A stretch of DNA of 64,000 bases from Methylopila sp. Yamaguchi (lineage in GTDB: Bacteria > Pseudomonadota > Alphaproteobacteria > Rhizobiales > Methylopilaceae). Positions 54,328 to 62,512 of this stretch are shown in pieces (position 1 is the first letter of the stretch; every line of letters starts with the position of its first letter). Under the pieces are notes generated by a model that had not been told where the DNA came from, made no database searches, and worked only from the letters and a program-made list of their open reading frames with translations. Both the position numbers and the translations under genes were made by a program. The DNA lies in the NCBI RefSeq assembly GCF_002897035.1, contig NZ_BAUX01000011.1, positions 1 to 64,000 of the forward strand, written 5' to 3'.

Positions 54328-55758
54328 ATGACCCTCCATGTCACCTCCCCCGCCTTCAAGGCCAACGCGCACGAGGCGCTCTCCGACGAGGCGCTGCAGC
54401 GCGCGCTGACCAACGTCGAGAAGGGCTTCATCGGCAAGCGCAAGAAGGTCGCCGACAAGCTGCCGGAGTTCGAGGCGCTGCGGGACTCGGCGCGCGACAT
54501 CAAGAACCACACGCTCGCCCACCTCGACCTCTACCTCGAGGCCTATGAGGCCAGGGTCGCCGCCGCCGGCGGCCAGGTGCATTTCGCGCCCACCGCAGCC
54601 GACGCCTCGAAGATCGTGCTCGACATCTGCCGCCGGGTCGGCGCGAAGGTCGTGACCAAGGGCAAGTCGATGATCTCCGAGGAGATCGACCTGAACACCC
54701 ATCTGGAGGCCGCCGGCATGGCCGCGGTCGAGACCGACCTCGGCGAGTACATCATCCAGCTGCGCGGCGAGACGCCCAGCCACATCATCGCGCCCGCCGT
54801 CCATCTCAACCGCGACCAGGTCGAGGCCGATTTCCGCCGCGTCCACACCGACCTGCCGGACGATCGCGACCTCCAGGCGCCGGAATCGCTGCTGGCCGAG
54901 GCGCGCGGCGTGCTGCGCAAGCGCTTCCTGGCGGCCGACGTCGGGATCACCGGCGCGAACTTCCTGGTGGCGGAGACCGGCACCTCGATCATCGTGACCA
55001 ACGAGGGAAACGGCGATCTCACGCAGACCTTGCCGAAGGTCCACATCGTGCTGGCCTCGCTCGAAAAGCTGGTGCCGACGCTCGACGACGTCAGCCAGAT
55101 GCTGCGGGTGCTGGCGCGCTCCGCCACAGGCCAAGAGATGTCGGTCTACACCACCTTCTCCACCGGCCCGCGCCGGCCGGACGACGTCGACGGCCCAGGC
55201 GAGTACCACGTGGTGCTGCTCGACAACGGCCGCTCCTCGATGCTCGGCGGCGAGTTCCAGGAGATGCTCCGCTGCATCCGCTGCGGCGCCTGCATGAACC
55301 ACTGCCCGGTCTATCATGCGGTCGGCGGCCACGCGTACGGGTGGGTCTATCCCGGTCCCATGGGCGCCGTGCTGTCGCCCTCGCTGATCGGCGTGGACAA
55401 GGCCGGCCACCTCCCCAACGCCTCCACCTTCTGCGGCCGCTGCGAGAGCGTGTGCCCGGTGCGCATCCCGTTGCCGAAGCTGATGCGGCACTGGCGGGAG
55501 CGCGAGTTCGAGCGGAACCTCTCCCCCGCCCCTGTGCGCTACGGCCTGAAGGCCTGGGGCTTCTTCGCGCGGCGGCCGGCGCTCTACCGGCTCGCGACCC
55601 GCGCGGCGATGACGACGCTGTCGCTGCTCGGCCGGAACAAGGGCCGCTTCGCCAAACTTCCCCTCGCCGGAGGCTGGACCGCCTACCGCGACTTCCCCGC
55701 GCCGGAGGGCAAGACGTTTCAGGCTCGCTGGAAGGCGCAGCAGGACAAGCGCGCATGA
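54328..55758 (+). CDS. lutB: LutB-type iron-sulfur lactate utilisation subunit
   Basis: The 476-residue subunit combines an N-terminal LUD domain (residues 1-290; HFAPTAADASKIVLDIC, MISEEIDLNTHLEAAGM, FLVAETGTSIIVTNEGNG) with a ferredoxin-like part. The ferredoxin part has two [4Fe-4S] motifs: MLRCIRCGACMNHCPVYHAVGGHAYGWVYPGPMGAVLSP, then FCGRCESVCPVRIPLPKLM. These match LutB/YkgF. It passes electrons from lactate oxidation to the quinone pool with LutA and LutC. The start follows lutA by four bases and the end overlaps the lutC ATG. Confidence 0.94.
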   Translation: MTLHVTSPAFKANAHEALSDEALQRALTNVEKGFIGKRKKVADKLPEFEALRDSARDIKNHTLAHLDLYLEAYEARVAAAGGQVHFAPTAADASKIVLDICRRVGAKVVTKGKSMISEEIDLNTHLEAAGMAAVETDLGEYIIQLRGETPSHIIAPAVHLNRDQVEADFRRVHTDLPDDRDLQAPESLLAEARGVLRKRFLAADVGITGANFLVAETGTSIIVTNEGNGDLTQTLPKVHIVLASLEKLVPTLDDVSQMLRVLARSATGQEMSVYTTFSTGPRRPDDVDGPGEYHVVLLDNGRSSMLGGEFQEMLRCIRCGACMNHCPVYHAVGGHAYGWVYPGPMGAVLSPSLIGVDKAGHLPNASTFCGRCESVCPVRIPLPKLMRHWREREFERNLSPAPVRYGLKAWGFFARRPALYRLATRAAMTTLSLLGRNKGRFAKLPLAGGWTAYRDFPAPEGKTFQARWKAQQDKRA

Positions 55759-56708
55759 CCGAGACCCCGTCCCTGAGCGCCCGCGAGCAGGTTCTCGCCA
55801 CCATCCGCCGCTCGCTCGGCGTCACCGGCCAGGAGGCGCCGCGGCGCTTCGCGGTGGCGGAGCGGCTGAAGGTCCATCCCTCCGGCGTGCTGCCGGCGCG
55901 GGCGACGTCGAAGTCGCCTGCCGAGCGCGTCCGGCTGTTCGTGGAGATGGCTGAGGCTTCGGCCGCCACGGTCTCGACGGTCTCCTCGGCCGCCCAGGCG
56001 CCGGCCGCGATCGCGGCCTTCCTCCGCGCCCACAACCTGGCGCCGGAGATCCGGCGCGGCGCGGACCCTCGCCTCGCCGAGCTGCCTTGGGGCCAGACGA
56101 CGTTGACGGTGACGGAGGGCCGGTCCTTCGGCGACGACGCCGCCGGCGTGAGCGCCGCCTTCGCCGGCGTCGCGGAAACCGGCACTCTGATCATGGCCTC
56201 CGGTCCCGAAAACCCGACCACGCTGAACTTCCTGCCGGACAACCACATCGTGGTGCTCGAGGCCGCCGACGTGGCCGCGACCTACGAGGACGTCTGGGGA
56301 CAGGTGCGCGAGCGCTACGGCGCGGGCGTCATGCCCCGCACCGTGAACTGGATCACAGGTCCGTCCCGCTCAGCGGACATCGAGCAGATTCTTCTCATGG
56401 GCGCGCACGGTCCGCGGCGGCTGCACATCGTGTTGATCGACCCGGCGCACGTCGCCGACGACGCTAAGCTCGACGCCGAGCCCGTCCCGGCCGGCTCTAC
56501 GCCCGCCGAGCCGCGGGTCGGCGACACGCTCGCGCTCGATCCGCAAGCCCCGGAGAGCGGCGCGCCGACGCCGCCCGAGCCGAAGCCCGCGCATCCGGCT
56601 GAACTGGTCCGGCCGGACCCGAAGCCCGACGACGCCGAGGACAAGCTCGACGAGGCGCTGGACGAAAGTTTTCCCGCAAGCGACCCGCCCTCGCAGACGC
56701 AGCCCTGA
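55755..56708 (+). CDS. lutC: LutC-type lactate utilisation protein with C-terminal FPASDPP extension
   Basis: The first 240 residues are LutC/LUD: SAREQVLATIRRSLGV, VAETGTLIMASGPENPTTLNFLPDNHIVVLEA and RTVNWITGPSRSADIEQILLMGAHGPRRLHIVLID. Typical LutC proteins end there. The following roughly 78 residues form a Pro/Glu/Asp-rich, probably disordered tail that ends in LDEALDESFPASDPPS, a motif otherwise familiar as a short stand-alone alphaproteobacterial peptide. The frame runs cleanly to TGA, so this is a fused tail rather than a frameshift. The start ATG overlaps the lutB stop by four bases. The tail's function is unknown. Confidence 0.9.
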   Translation: MTETPSLSAREQVLATIRRSLGVTGQEAPRRFAVAERLKVHPSGVLPARATSKSPAERVRLFVEMAEASAATVSTVSSAAQAPAAIAAFLRAHNLAPEIRRGADPRLAELPWGQTTLTVTEGRSFGDDAAGVSAAFAGVAETGTLIMASGPENPTTLNFLPDNHIVVLEAADVAATYEDVWGQVRERYGAGVMPRTVNWITGPSRSADIEQILLMGAHGPRRLHIVLIDPAHVADDAKLDAEPVPAGSTPAEPRVGDTLALDPQAPESGAPTPPEPKPAHPAELVRPDPKPDDAEDKLDEALDESFPASDPPSQTQP

Positions 56709-56789
56709 CGGTCGACGCTCTCCGCCGACGTGCGTGCTTCCAGAGCGCCTGCGGCGCTCCTCATCATGAGGAGGTGGGGGGTGAATGAG

Positions 56790-56885
56790 GAGGCGGGGTG
56801 AGGCGCCTTGAGGCGAATCGAAAGACCTCCTCATGCTGGGGAGCCTCGCGCAAGCGAGGCCTCTCGAAGAACGAACTTCGCCTGA
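56790..56885. repeat. CTCATGCTGGGGAG-type interspersed repeat
   Basis: The 253-base gap after lutC contains two related copies of CTCCTCATCATGAGGAGG-type dyads (56757-56775). It then has CCTCCTCATGCTGGGGAGCCTCGCGCAAGCGAGGCCTCTCGAAG (56827-56870), with a hairpin CCTCGCGCAAGCGAGG. This matches a repeat very common between genes in Hyphomicrobiales chromosomes. No gene is seen in the gap. It precedes the Pat-like acetyltransferase start. Confidence 0.7.
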
Positions 56886-56961
56886 GCCGCATCGCGCTCC
56901 TTAACGAGCGCAGCCTATCGTGCTTGCGGACAGCGCCGGATCGGGCTTCAACCGGAACGTC

Positions 56962-59682
56962 ATGTCGACCCGCAACCTCGACGCCGTGTTCGCGCCCCGC
57001 TCCGTCGTCCTCGTCGGCGGAAGCCCGCGGCCGGGCAGCGTCGGGCGGGCGGTGCTGCAGAACCTGCGGAACGGCGGCTTCAAGGGCCCGCTGCGGCTGG
57101 TCAATCCAGATTACGCAGAGCTCGACGGCGTCCAGGCCTCGCCCGATTTCGCAAGCCTTCCCGAACCGCCGGACCTGATCGTCGTCACCACGCCGCCGCC
57201 CACCATCGCGGGCGTGATCGACGCCGCGGGCGCCGCCGGGGCGCGGGCGGCGGCCGTGATCACCAAGGGCCTCGGCCGAGGGCCGGGCTCGCTCAGGGAT
57301 CACGCCGAACAGGCGGCGCGCAGGCACGGCATGCGGCTGATCGGGCCGGGTTGCCTCGGCGTGCTCAGCCCGCACGTGAAGCTCAACGCCAGCTTCGCGC
57401 CGCAGGCGCTCGCCGGCGACCTCGCGCTGCTCTCCCAGTCCGGCGGGTTCGTCTCCTCCACCATCGAGTGGGCGACCGCCCGCGAGATCGGCTTCTCGGG
57501 GATCGTGTCGTTCGGGGACATGGCGGACGTCGATGTCGACGACCTGCTCGACCATTTCGCGATCGATCGCCGCACGCGGGCGATCGTGATGTATCTGAAC
57601 GCGGTGTCGGACGCGCCGCGCTTCCTCTCGGCCGCCCGCGCCGCCGCCCGCGCCAAGCCGGTTGTCGTCATCAAGGGCGGCCGGCACGCGGCCGGCGCCC
57701 GCGCCGCGGCGACCCACAGCGGGGCGCTCGCGACCTCCGACGCGGTCTACGACGCCGCCTTCCGCCGCGCCGGCCTGCTGCGCGTCGCCGACCTCGCGGA
57801 TCTGTTCGCGGCGATCGAAACCCTCGCGCATGTCGCCCCGACATCGGGCAAGAGGATCGCGATCGTCACCAACGGCGGCGGCCTTGGCGTGCTCGCGGTC
57901 GACCGGCTGATCGATCTGGGCGGCAGACCGGCCCAACTGTCCGACGCGACTATCGACGCGCTCGACGCGGCGCTGCCGCCCGACTGGTCGCGCGCCAATC
58001 CGATCGACCTCGCGGGCGACGCGACGCCTGAGCGCTACGAGGCCGCGGTGGCTGCGGCGCTGGCCGACGCCCAGGTCGACGCGGTGGTCGCCATCCACGC
58101 GCCGACCATGCTGTCGGAGGCCGCGCCTTGCGCCCACGCCATCGCCGCGGCCTCGGGCCGCGCCCGGGGGCGCACCTACCCGCCGAAGCCGGTGTTCGCC
58201 GCCTTCATGGGCTCTGAGACCGCGCCGCGGCGGATTCTGGAAGCGGCGCACGTGCCGTTCTTCCGCACCCCGGAAAGCGCGCTCGCCGGCCTGATGCACC
58301 TCGTCCGCCACGTCGAGGCGCAGGCGGCGCTGGTGGAGACCCCGCCCTCCGCCCCAGAGAGCTTCACGCCCGACCCTGCCCGCGCCCGCGCCGCGATGGA
58401 CGACGCGCTCAACACGGCGCGCGAGTGGCTGTCGCCCACCGACGTCGCGGAGGTGCTGCGGGCCTACGAGATCCCTGTGCTGCCGCATGCCGTGGTGGAC
58501 ACGCCCGAGGCCGCGGCGGAGGTCGCGCGCGGTTTCATCCGCGCGGGAAGCGCCGCGGTGATCAAGATCGTCTCGCCGGACCTCTCGCACAAATCGGCCG
58601 TGGGCGGCGTCAGGCTCGCGCTCGACACGGCGGAGGCCGTCGAGGAGGCGGCCAGGGCCATGCTCTCCCGCGTCGCCGCGCGCGCGCCGCAAGCGCGCAT
58701 CGAGGGGCTTCTGGTGCAGCCCCACGTGCGGCCCGACGACGGCGTCGAGACCTTCGCGGGCCTGTTCGACGATCCGACCTTCGGCCCCGTCGTGGCCTTC
58801 GGCGCGGGCGGAGGCGCGGTGGAGATCGTCCGTGACGTCGCCCTCGCCCTGCCTCCGCTGCACCATGGACTCGCCCGCGAACTCATCGGCCGCACCCGTG
58901 TCGGGACCGTGCTCGCGGGTTACGACGGCGCGCCGGCCGCGAACGTCGACGCGGTGGCGCAGACGCTGGTGAAGCTCGCGCAGCTCGCCGCCGACATGCC
59001 GGAGATCGCCGAGCTCGACGTCAACCCGCTGATGGTGACGCCGCAGGGCGCGGTCGCGCTCGACGCCCGTATCCGCGTCCGCCTCGCGCCCCGCAACCGC
59101 CGCGCGGGGCCGGCGAACCTGCGCCTCGCCATTCGGCCCTACCCCAAGGAGTTCGAGACCGGTCTGACCCTTGCGGACGGCTCAGAGGTGCTGGTGCGTC
59201 CCGTGCGGCCGGAAGACGAGCCCCAGGTCGCGGCCTTCTTCCGGGCGGTCGCGCCGGACGATCTCCGCCAGCGCTTCTTCACGCCGGTGAAGGAGGTGCC
59301 CCGGCCCTTCATCGCCCGCCTGACGCAGATCGACTACGCGCGGACCATGGTGCTGCTCGCGATCGACCAGCGGCAGCGCATCCTCGGCCTCGCCCAGATC
59401 CACGCGGACGCCGACGGCGTCGAGGGCGAGTACGCGATCCTGCTGCGCTCCGACCTTAAGGGCCGCGGTCTCGGCTGGCGGTTGATGCGCACGCTGATCC
59501 GCCTTGCGGAGACCGAACGGCTGCGGCGGATCACCGGACAGGTGCTGGCGGAGAACTCGACCATGCTGTCGATGTGCCGCGCGCTGGGGTTCACGGTGAA
59601 GGTCGATCCCGACGACGTCGGGGTACGGCTCGTGACGCTGGAGCTGGGACGCGGCGAGAACGTGAGGGCGGTCGCGGAGTAA
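56962..59682 (+). CDS. Pat-like protein lysine acetyltransferase (NDP-forming acyl-CoA synthetase-like + GNAT)
   Basis: The 906-residue protein has an N-terminal CoA-binding and ligase-like region (FAPRSVVLVGGSPRPGSVGRAVL; residues 1-460). This includes the conserved histidine His252 in AATHSGALATSD that is phosphorylated in true ADP-forming synthetases. An ATP-grasp domain follows (residues about 480-700; VIKIVSPDLSHKSAVGGVRLAL), then a C-terminal GNAT domain (about 720-895; EGEYAILLRSDLKGRGLGWRLMRTLI). This matches Pat/Pka-type enzymes that acetylate metabolic enzymes such as acetyl-CoA synthetase. ATG 56962 (STRNLDAVF) gives the standard N-terminus. GTG 56920 is also possible. Confidence 0.88.
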   Translation: MSTRNLDAVFAPRSVVLVGGSPRPGSVGRAVLQNLRNGGFKGPLRLVNPDYAELDGVQASPDFASLPEPPDLIVVTTPPPTIAGVIDAAGAAGARAAAVITKGLGRGPGSLRDHAEQAARRHGMRLIGPGCLGVLSPHVKLNASFAPQALAGDLALLSQSGGFVSSTIEWATAREIGFSGIVSFGDMADVDVDDLLDHFAIDRRTRAIVMYLNAVSDAPRFLSAARAAARAKPVVVIKGGRHAAGARAAATHSGALATSDAVYDAAFRRAGLLRVADLADLFAAIETLAHVAPTSGKRIAIVTNGGGLGVLAVDRLIDLGGRPAQLSDATIDALDAALPPDWSRANPIDLAGDATPERYEAAVAAALADAQVDAVVAIHAPTMLSEAAPCAHAIAAASGRARGRTYPPKPVFAAFMGSETAPRRILEAAHVPFFRTPESALAGLMHLVRHVEAQAALVETPPSAPESFTPDPARARAAMDDALNTAREWLSPTDVAEVLRAYEIPVLPHAVVDTPEAAAEVARGFIRAGSAAVIKIVSPDLSHKSAVGGVRLALDTAEAVEEAARAMLSRVAARAPQARIEGLLVQPHVRPDDGVETFAGLFDDPTFGPVVAFGAGGGAVEIVRDVALALPPLHHGLARELIGRTRVGTVLAGYDGAPAANVDAVAQTLVKLAQLAADMPEIAELDVNPLMVTPQGAVALDARIRVRLAPRNRRAGPANLRLAIRPYPKEFETGLTLADGSEVLVRPVRPEDEPQVAAFFRAVAPDDLRQRFFTPVKEVPRPFIARLTQIDYARTMVLLAIDQRQRILGLAQIHADADGVEGEYAILLRSDLKGRGLGWRLMRTLIRLAETERLRRITGQVLAENSTMLSMCRALGFTVKVDPDDVGVRLVTLELGRGENVRAVAE

Positions 59683-59716
59683 TCAAAAATAGGACAGGTC
59701 CTCGCGCTCCGCGGTC

Positions 59717-59806
59717 GCCCCGGGCTTGTCCCGGGGCCCATCAGCCCGCCGTTCGCGCAGACAAATGAGCCGGCGGGGTGATGGATTCCGGCACTTCGGC
59801 CGGAAT
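59717..59806. repeat. Palindromic intergenic repeats after the Pat-like gene
   Basis: There are three dyads in a row: GCCCCGGG-CTTGT-CCCGGGGC (59717-59737), a CCCGCCG/CGGCGGG pair around 59745-59777, and ATTCCGGC-ACTTCG-GCCGGAAT (59785-59806). Such clusters are typical interspersed repeats of Hyphomicrobiales. They lie between convergent genes, where they could stabilise or terminate the ends of both messages. Confidence 0.75.
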
Positions 59807-59869
59807 GACGGCGTGGTTCATTGCGTCAGAGCAGGCCGACACGCGCTCGCCGCCGGTATCCCCCGCTGC

Positions 59870-60106
59870 TCAAAACGCCTTGAACGTGATCAGCGTGTGG
59901 GTGTCGCGCACGCCCGGCGCGGTCTGCACATGCGCGCCGACGAAGTGGCCGACGTCGACGCCGTCGTCGACGTGGTACTTCACGATCAGGTCGTAGTCGC
60001 CCGCGGTCGAGTAGATCTCGGAATGCAGCTCGAGATCGGCCAGATGCTCCGCGGTCTCGTAAGTGCGGCCAAGCTCGCATTTGATCTGCACGTAGAAGGT
60101 CTGCAT
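59870..60106 (-). CDS. Lrp/AsnC-type effector-binding (RAM) domain protein
   Basis: The 78-residue protein is only the C-terminal ligand-binding domain of the Lrp/AsnC family: FYVQIKCELGRTYETAEHLADLELHSEIYSTAGDYDLIVKYHVDDGVDVGHF, then TAPGVRDTHTLITFKAF. The stand-alone RAM/SAM domain lacks a DNA-binding helix-turn-helix. It may bind amino acids and form octamers, or modulate a full-length Lrp protein. The start ATG 60106 is at the family N-terminus. It is divergent from the sugar kinase gene. Similar proteins are widespread in Hyphomicrobiales. Confidence 0.88.
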   Translation of the reverse strand: MQTFYVQIKCELGRTYETAEHLADLELHSEIYSTAGDYDLIVKYHVDDGVDVGHFVGAHVQTAPGVRDTHTLITFKAF

Positions 60107-60236
60107 CCGCCTCACGCTCCGTCGCCGCCGGGGGCCGGACCATACGGCGCGAGCGGTCGGATCGGCAACGGATGGCGCGCGCCGCCTTTCGCTTGCTATG
60201 ACGGCGGACCCTGATCGCCTCGACCGAGGTCCGCGC

Positions 60237-61178
60237 ATGCCCGCTCTCGACATCCTCTGCCTCGGCGAACCCTTGGCGGAACTAAACGAAACCGAGCCCG
60301 GACGTTTCACCCTCGGGTGCGGCGGCGACGTCTCGAACGTCGCGATCGCCGCCGCGCGGCTCGGCGCGCGGTCTGGCGTCCTCGGCGCGATCGGCGACGA
60401 CGCCTTCGGCGAGGCCCTGACCGCGCTGTGGGACGCGGAGGGCGTAGACCGCACTTACATGAGCCGCGACCGCGACGCGCCGACCGGCATCTATTTCGTG
60501 ACGCACGGGCCCGACGGCCACCGCTTCAGCTATCGCCGCGCCGGCTCGGCCGCGAGCCTCGTCGGGCCGGACCGCATCGCGGCGGAGGCGATCGCGGCGA
60601 CACGGATCCTGCACGCCTCCGGGATCAGCCAGGCGATCTCGACCACCGCCGCCGACGGCGTGTTCGCGGCGCTGGCGAAGGCGCGCGACGCGGGCGTGGT
60701 CGTCTCCTACGACACCAATCTCAGGCTGAAGCTCTGGCCGCTCGCTCGGGCGCGCGCGACGATCCGCGAGGCGCTGACGCTGACGGACCTCGCGCTGCCG
60801 GGCCTCGACGACGCCGCGCTGCTGTTCGGCGTCGAGGACCCCGACGCGATCTGCGACGCCATCCTCGCGCTCGGCCCCAAGGTGGTGGCGCTGACGCTCG
60901 GCGCCCACGGTTGCCTGGTCGCGACGCCGGAGCGGCGCGAGCGGATTGCGGCTCACCCGGTGCAGGCGGTGGACGCGACCGGAGCCGGCGACGCCTTCGA
61001 CGGCGCGTTCCTGACGAGCTACCTCGACGGGCGCGACCCTTTCGCGGCGGCGCGGCGCGCGAACGTCTCCGCCGCGCTGTCGACCCGCGGCTACGGCGCC
61101 ATCCCCCCGCTGCCGCGGCGGGCGGAACTCGACGCTGAAATCACGCGCGAAGGGGCTTCACAGTTAACCGCCGGTTAG
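60237..61178 (+). CDS. kdgK: PfkB family sugar kinase, probably 2-keto-3-deoxygluconate kinase
   Basis: This 313-residue ribokinase-fold kinase has the N-terminal PfkB stretch GGDVSNVAIAAARLGARSGVLGAIGDDAFGEAL and the C-terminal signature AVDATGAGDAFDGAFLTSY with its catalytic Asp. The middle region (YRRAGSAASLVGPD, HASGISQAIS, SYDTNLRLKLWPL) resembles KdgK, which phosphorylates 2-keto-3-deoxygluconate for the Entner-Doudoroff route. The exact sugar is a family-level guess. ATG 60237 is preferred because GAGG is seven bases upstream. ATG 60198 lacks a ribosome site. It is followed by a convergent MCP-like gene. Confidence 0.78.
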   Translation: MPALDILCLGEPLAELNETEPGRFTLGCGGDVSNVAIAAARLGARSGVLGAIGDDAFGEALTALWDAEGVDRTYMSRDRDAPTGIYFVTHGPDGHRFSYRRAGSAASLVGPDRIAAEAIAATRILHASGISQAISTTAADGVFAALAKARDAGVVVSYDTNLRLKLWPLARARATIREALTLTDLALPGLDDAALLFGVEDPDAICDAILALGPKVVALTLGAHGCLVATPERRERIAAHPVQAVDATGAGDAFDGAFLTSYLDGRDPFAAARRANVSAALSTRGYGAIPPLPRRAELDAEITREGASQLTAG

Positions 61179-61215
61179 CCCAGAGCGGCGTCCGGCGGGG
61201 ATGTTGAGCGTCGGT

Positions 61216-62322
61216 TCAGACCACGGCGGCCGACGCCGGACCCCACGCCCGTTCGGGGCGGGAAGGCGCAGGAGCCGACGCGCGCGCGGCGACCGGCGCA
61301 TATTCGATGACGCCGAACCACCCCATCCCGCGGTAGGTCTCGTAGCCCGGCGTCTTGTGGAAGGCGATCAGACGCCCGGAATTGTCCGCGTAGAGGCCGG
61401 AGTCGCGCCCGCCGGTCGCGAGCGGAAACGCCTCTCCGAGAGCCGCGCCTCGGGTGCCGGCGATCACGCGATGACCGGCGTCGAGCAGCAATACGCGGCT
61501 CTGCGCGGCCTCTTCGGCGGTGAGCCTTACGCCTTCCACGATGGAACGCGCTTGCGGCTCCCAGTCGAAGTGAATCGCGAGGAAGCCCAGCGGCTTGCCG
61601 TGCGGCGCGCCGTCCTCGCGCACCGAGGCGACGTAGGTCGCGACCTGCGCGCCTCCGAGCTCCGCGCAGCGGTCGATCTCGGCGACCGCGAAATCGTCGC
61701 CCGAGGCGAGGCTCTTCGCCTTGGCGAACCAGCGCGTCCGGCTCGCGTCCGCGCCGCGCGCCGTGAAGCGCTGCGGCCGACCGTTCGCGATGACCCGGCC
61801 GTTCAGGTCGCAGAGCCAGAGGTCCAGATAAACCGTGTAAGCCGACAGGATCACCCCGAGGCGGCGCTCGGCGTGCGCGACGGCCTCTGGCCGCGGCGCC
61901 GCGGCGCAGTCCACCACGGCGCTGTCGGTGGCCCACCACCGCACGTCGCAGGTGCGCTCGTAAAGATTGCGATCGATGATCTCCACGGCGTTCAATGCGA
62001 GGTCGACGAAGCGGTCGCCCCGCGCGGCGGAGGCGAGACCGGCGACCGCGTTGCGAAGATCGTCGACGCGGGCGCCGACGTCGCCGCCGAGGCCCGCCGC
62101 AAGCGTCTCGATCTCCCGCGCGACCCCCTTCACCTCCTCCGCGACCACCGCAAATCCGGTTTGGCCGGCATGGGCCGCCTCGATCTGGGCATTCAGCGCC
62201 AGCAGCCGCATCCGCCGGGTGATGTTCTGGATCGCCGCGATGTTGGAGCGGGCGGCCTCCTTCAAGCTTTCCGCCGCCTGATCCACCACGATTCCCAAGG
62301 ATTGCCCCGCCTGCGTAGCCAT
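61216..62322 (-). CDS. Soluble MCP-like sensor: short N-terminal signalling tip + C-terminal Cache-like domain
   Basis: The 368-residue protein has the highly conserved chemoreceptor hairpin tip only at its N-terminus (ITRRMRLLALNAQIEAAHAGQTGFAVVAEEVKGVAREI, residues 34-71). A roughly 270-residue C-terminal region has LYERTCDVRWWATDSAVV, YTVYLDLWLCDLNGRVIANG, RTRWFAKAKSLASGDDFAV and YRGMGWFGVIEYAP, which looks like a Cache-type sensor. No transmembrane helix is present, and an in-frame TAG at 62343-62341 shows the gene cannot extend upstream. The order sensor-after-signal is the reverse of normal MCPs. It may be a cytoplasmic receptor or an adaptor. Confidence 0.82.
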   Translation of the reverse strand: MATQAGQSLGIVVDQAAESLKEAARSNIAAIQNITRRMRLLALNAQIEAAHAGQTGFAVVAEEVKGVAREIETLAAGLGGDVGARVDDLRNAVAGLASAARGDRFVDLALNAVEIIDRNLYERTCDVRWWATDSAVVDCAAAPRPEAVAHAERRLGVILSAYTVYLDLWLCDLNGRVIANGRPQRFTARGADASRTRWFAKAKSLASGDDFAVAEIDRCAELGGAQVATYVASVREDGAPHGKPLGFLAIHFDWEPQARSIVEGVRLTAEEAAQSRVLLLDAGHRVIAGTRGAALGEAFPLATGGRDSGLYADNSGRLIAFHKTPGYETYRGMGWFGVIEYAPVAARASAPAPSRPERAWGPASAAVV

Positions 62323-62512
62323 AGCGCCAAGCTTCCCCGACTAAGTACAAACACTGAGCCGAATGAGGGGATTGCGGGGGTTAGCTGGGAGTTAATTGCG
62401 CCGAGGCCTCGTGCGGCGACACCTGCGGCAAAAACGACCCTGAATTAATTTTAGGCAGATTCGCTGGTCCGACGTGAGCGCCGCTCCGTCCAACCTGCGC
62501 CGCCCCTGTTCC

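Noticed and set aside
59826-60143. 105-codon minus-strand frame overlapping the Lrp-domain gene
   Set aside because: It is out of frame with the clear RAM-domain gene at 59870-60106 and has Arg-rich nonsense composition.
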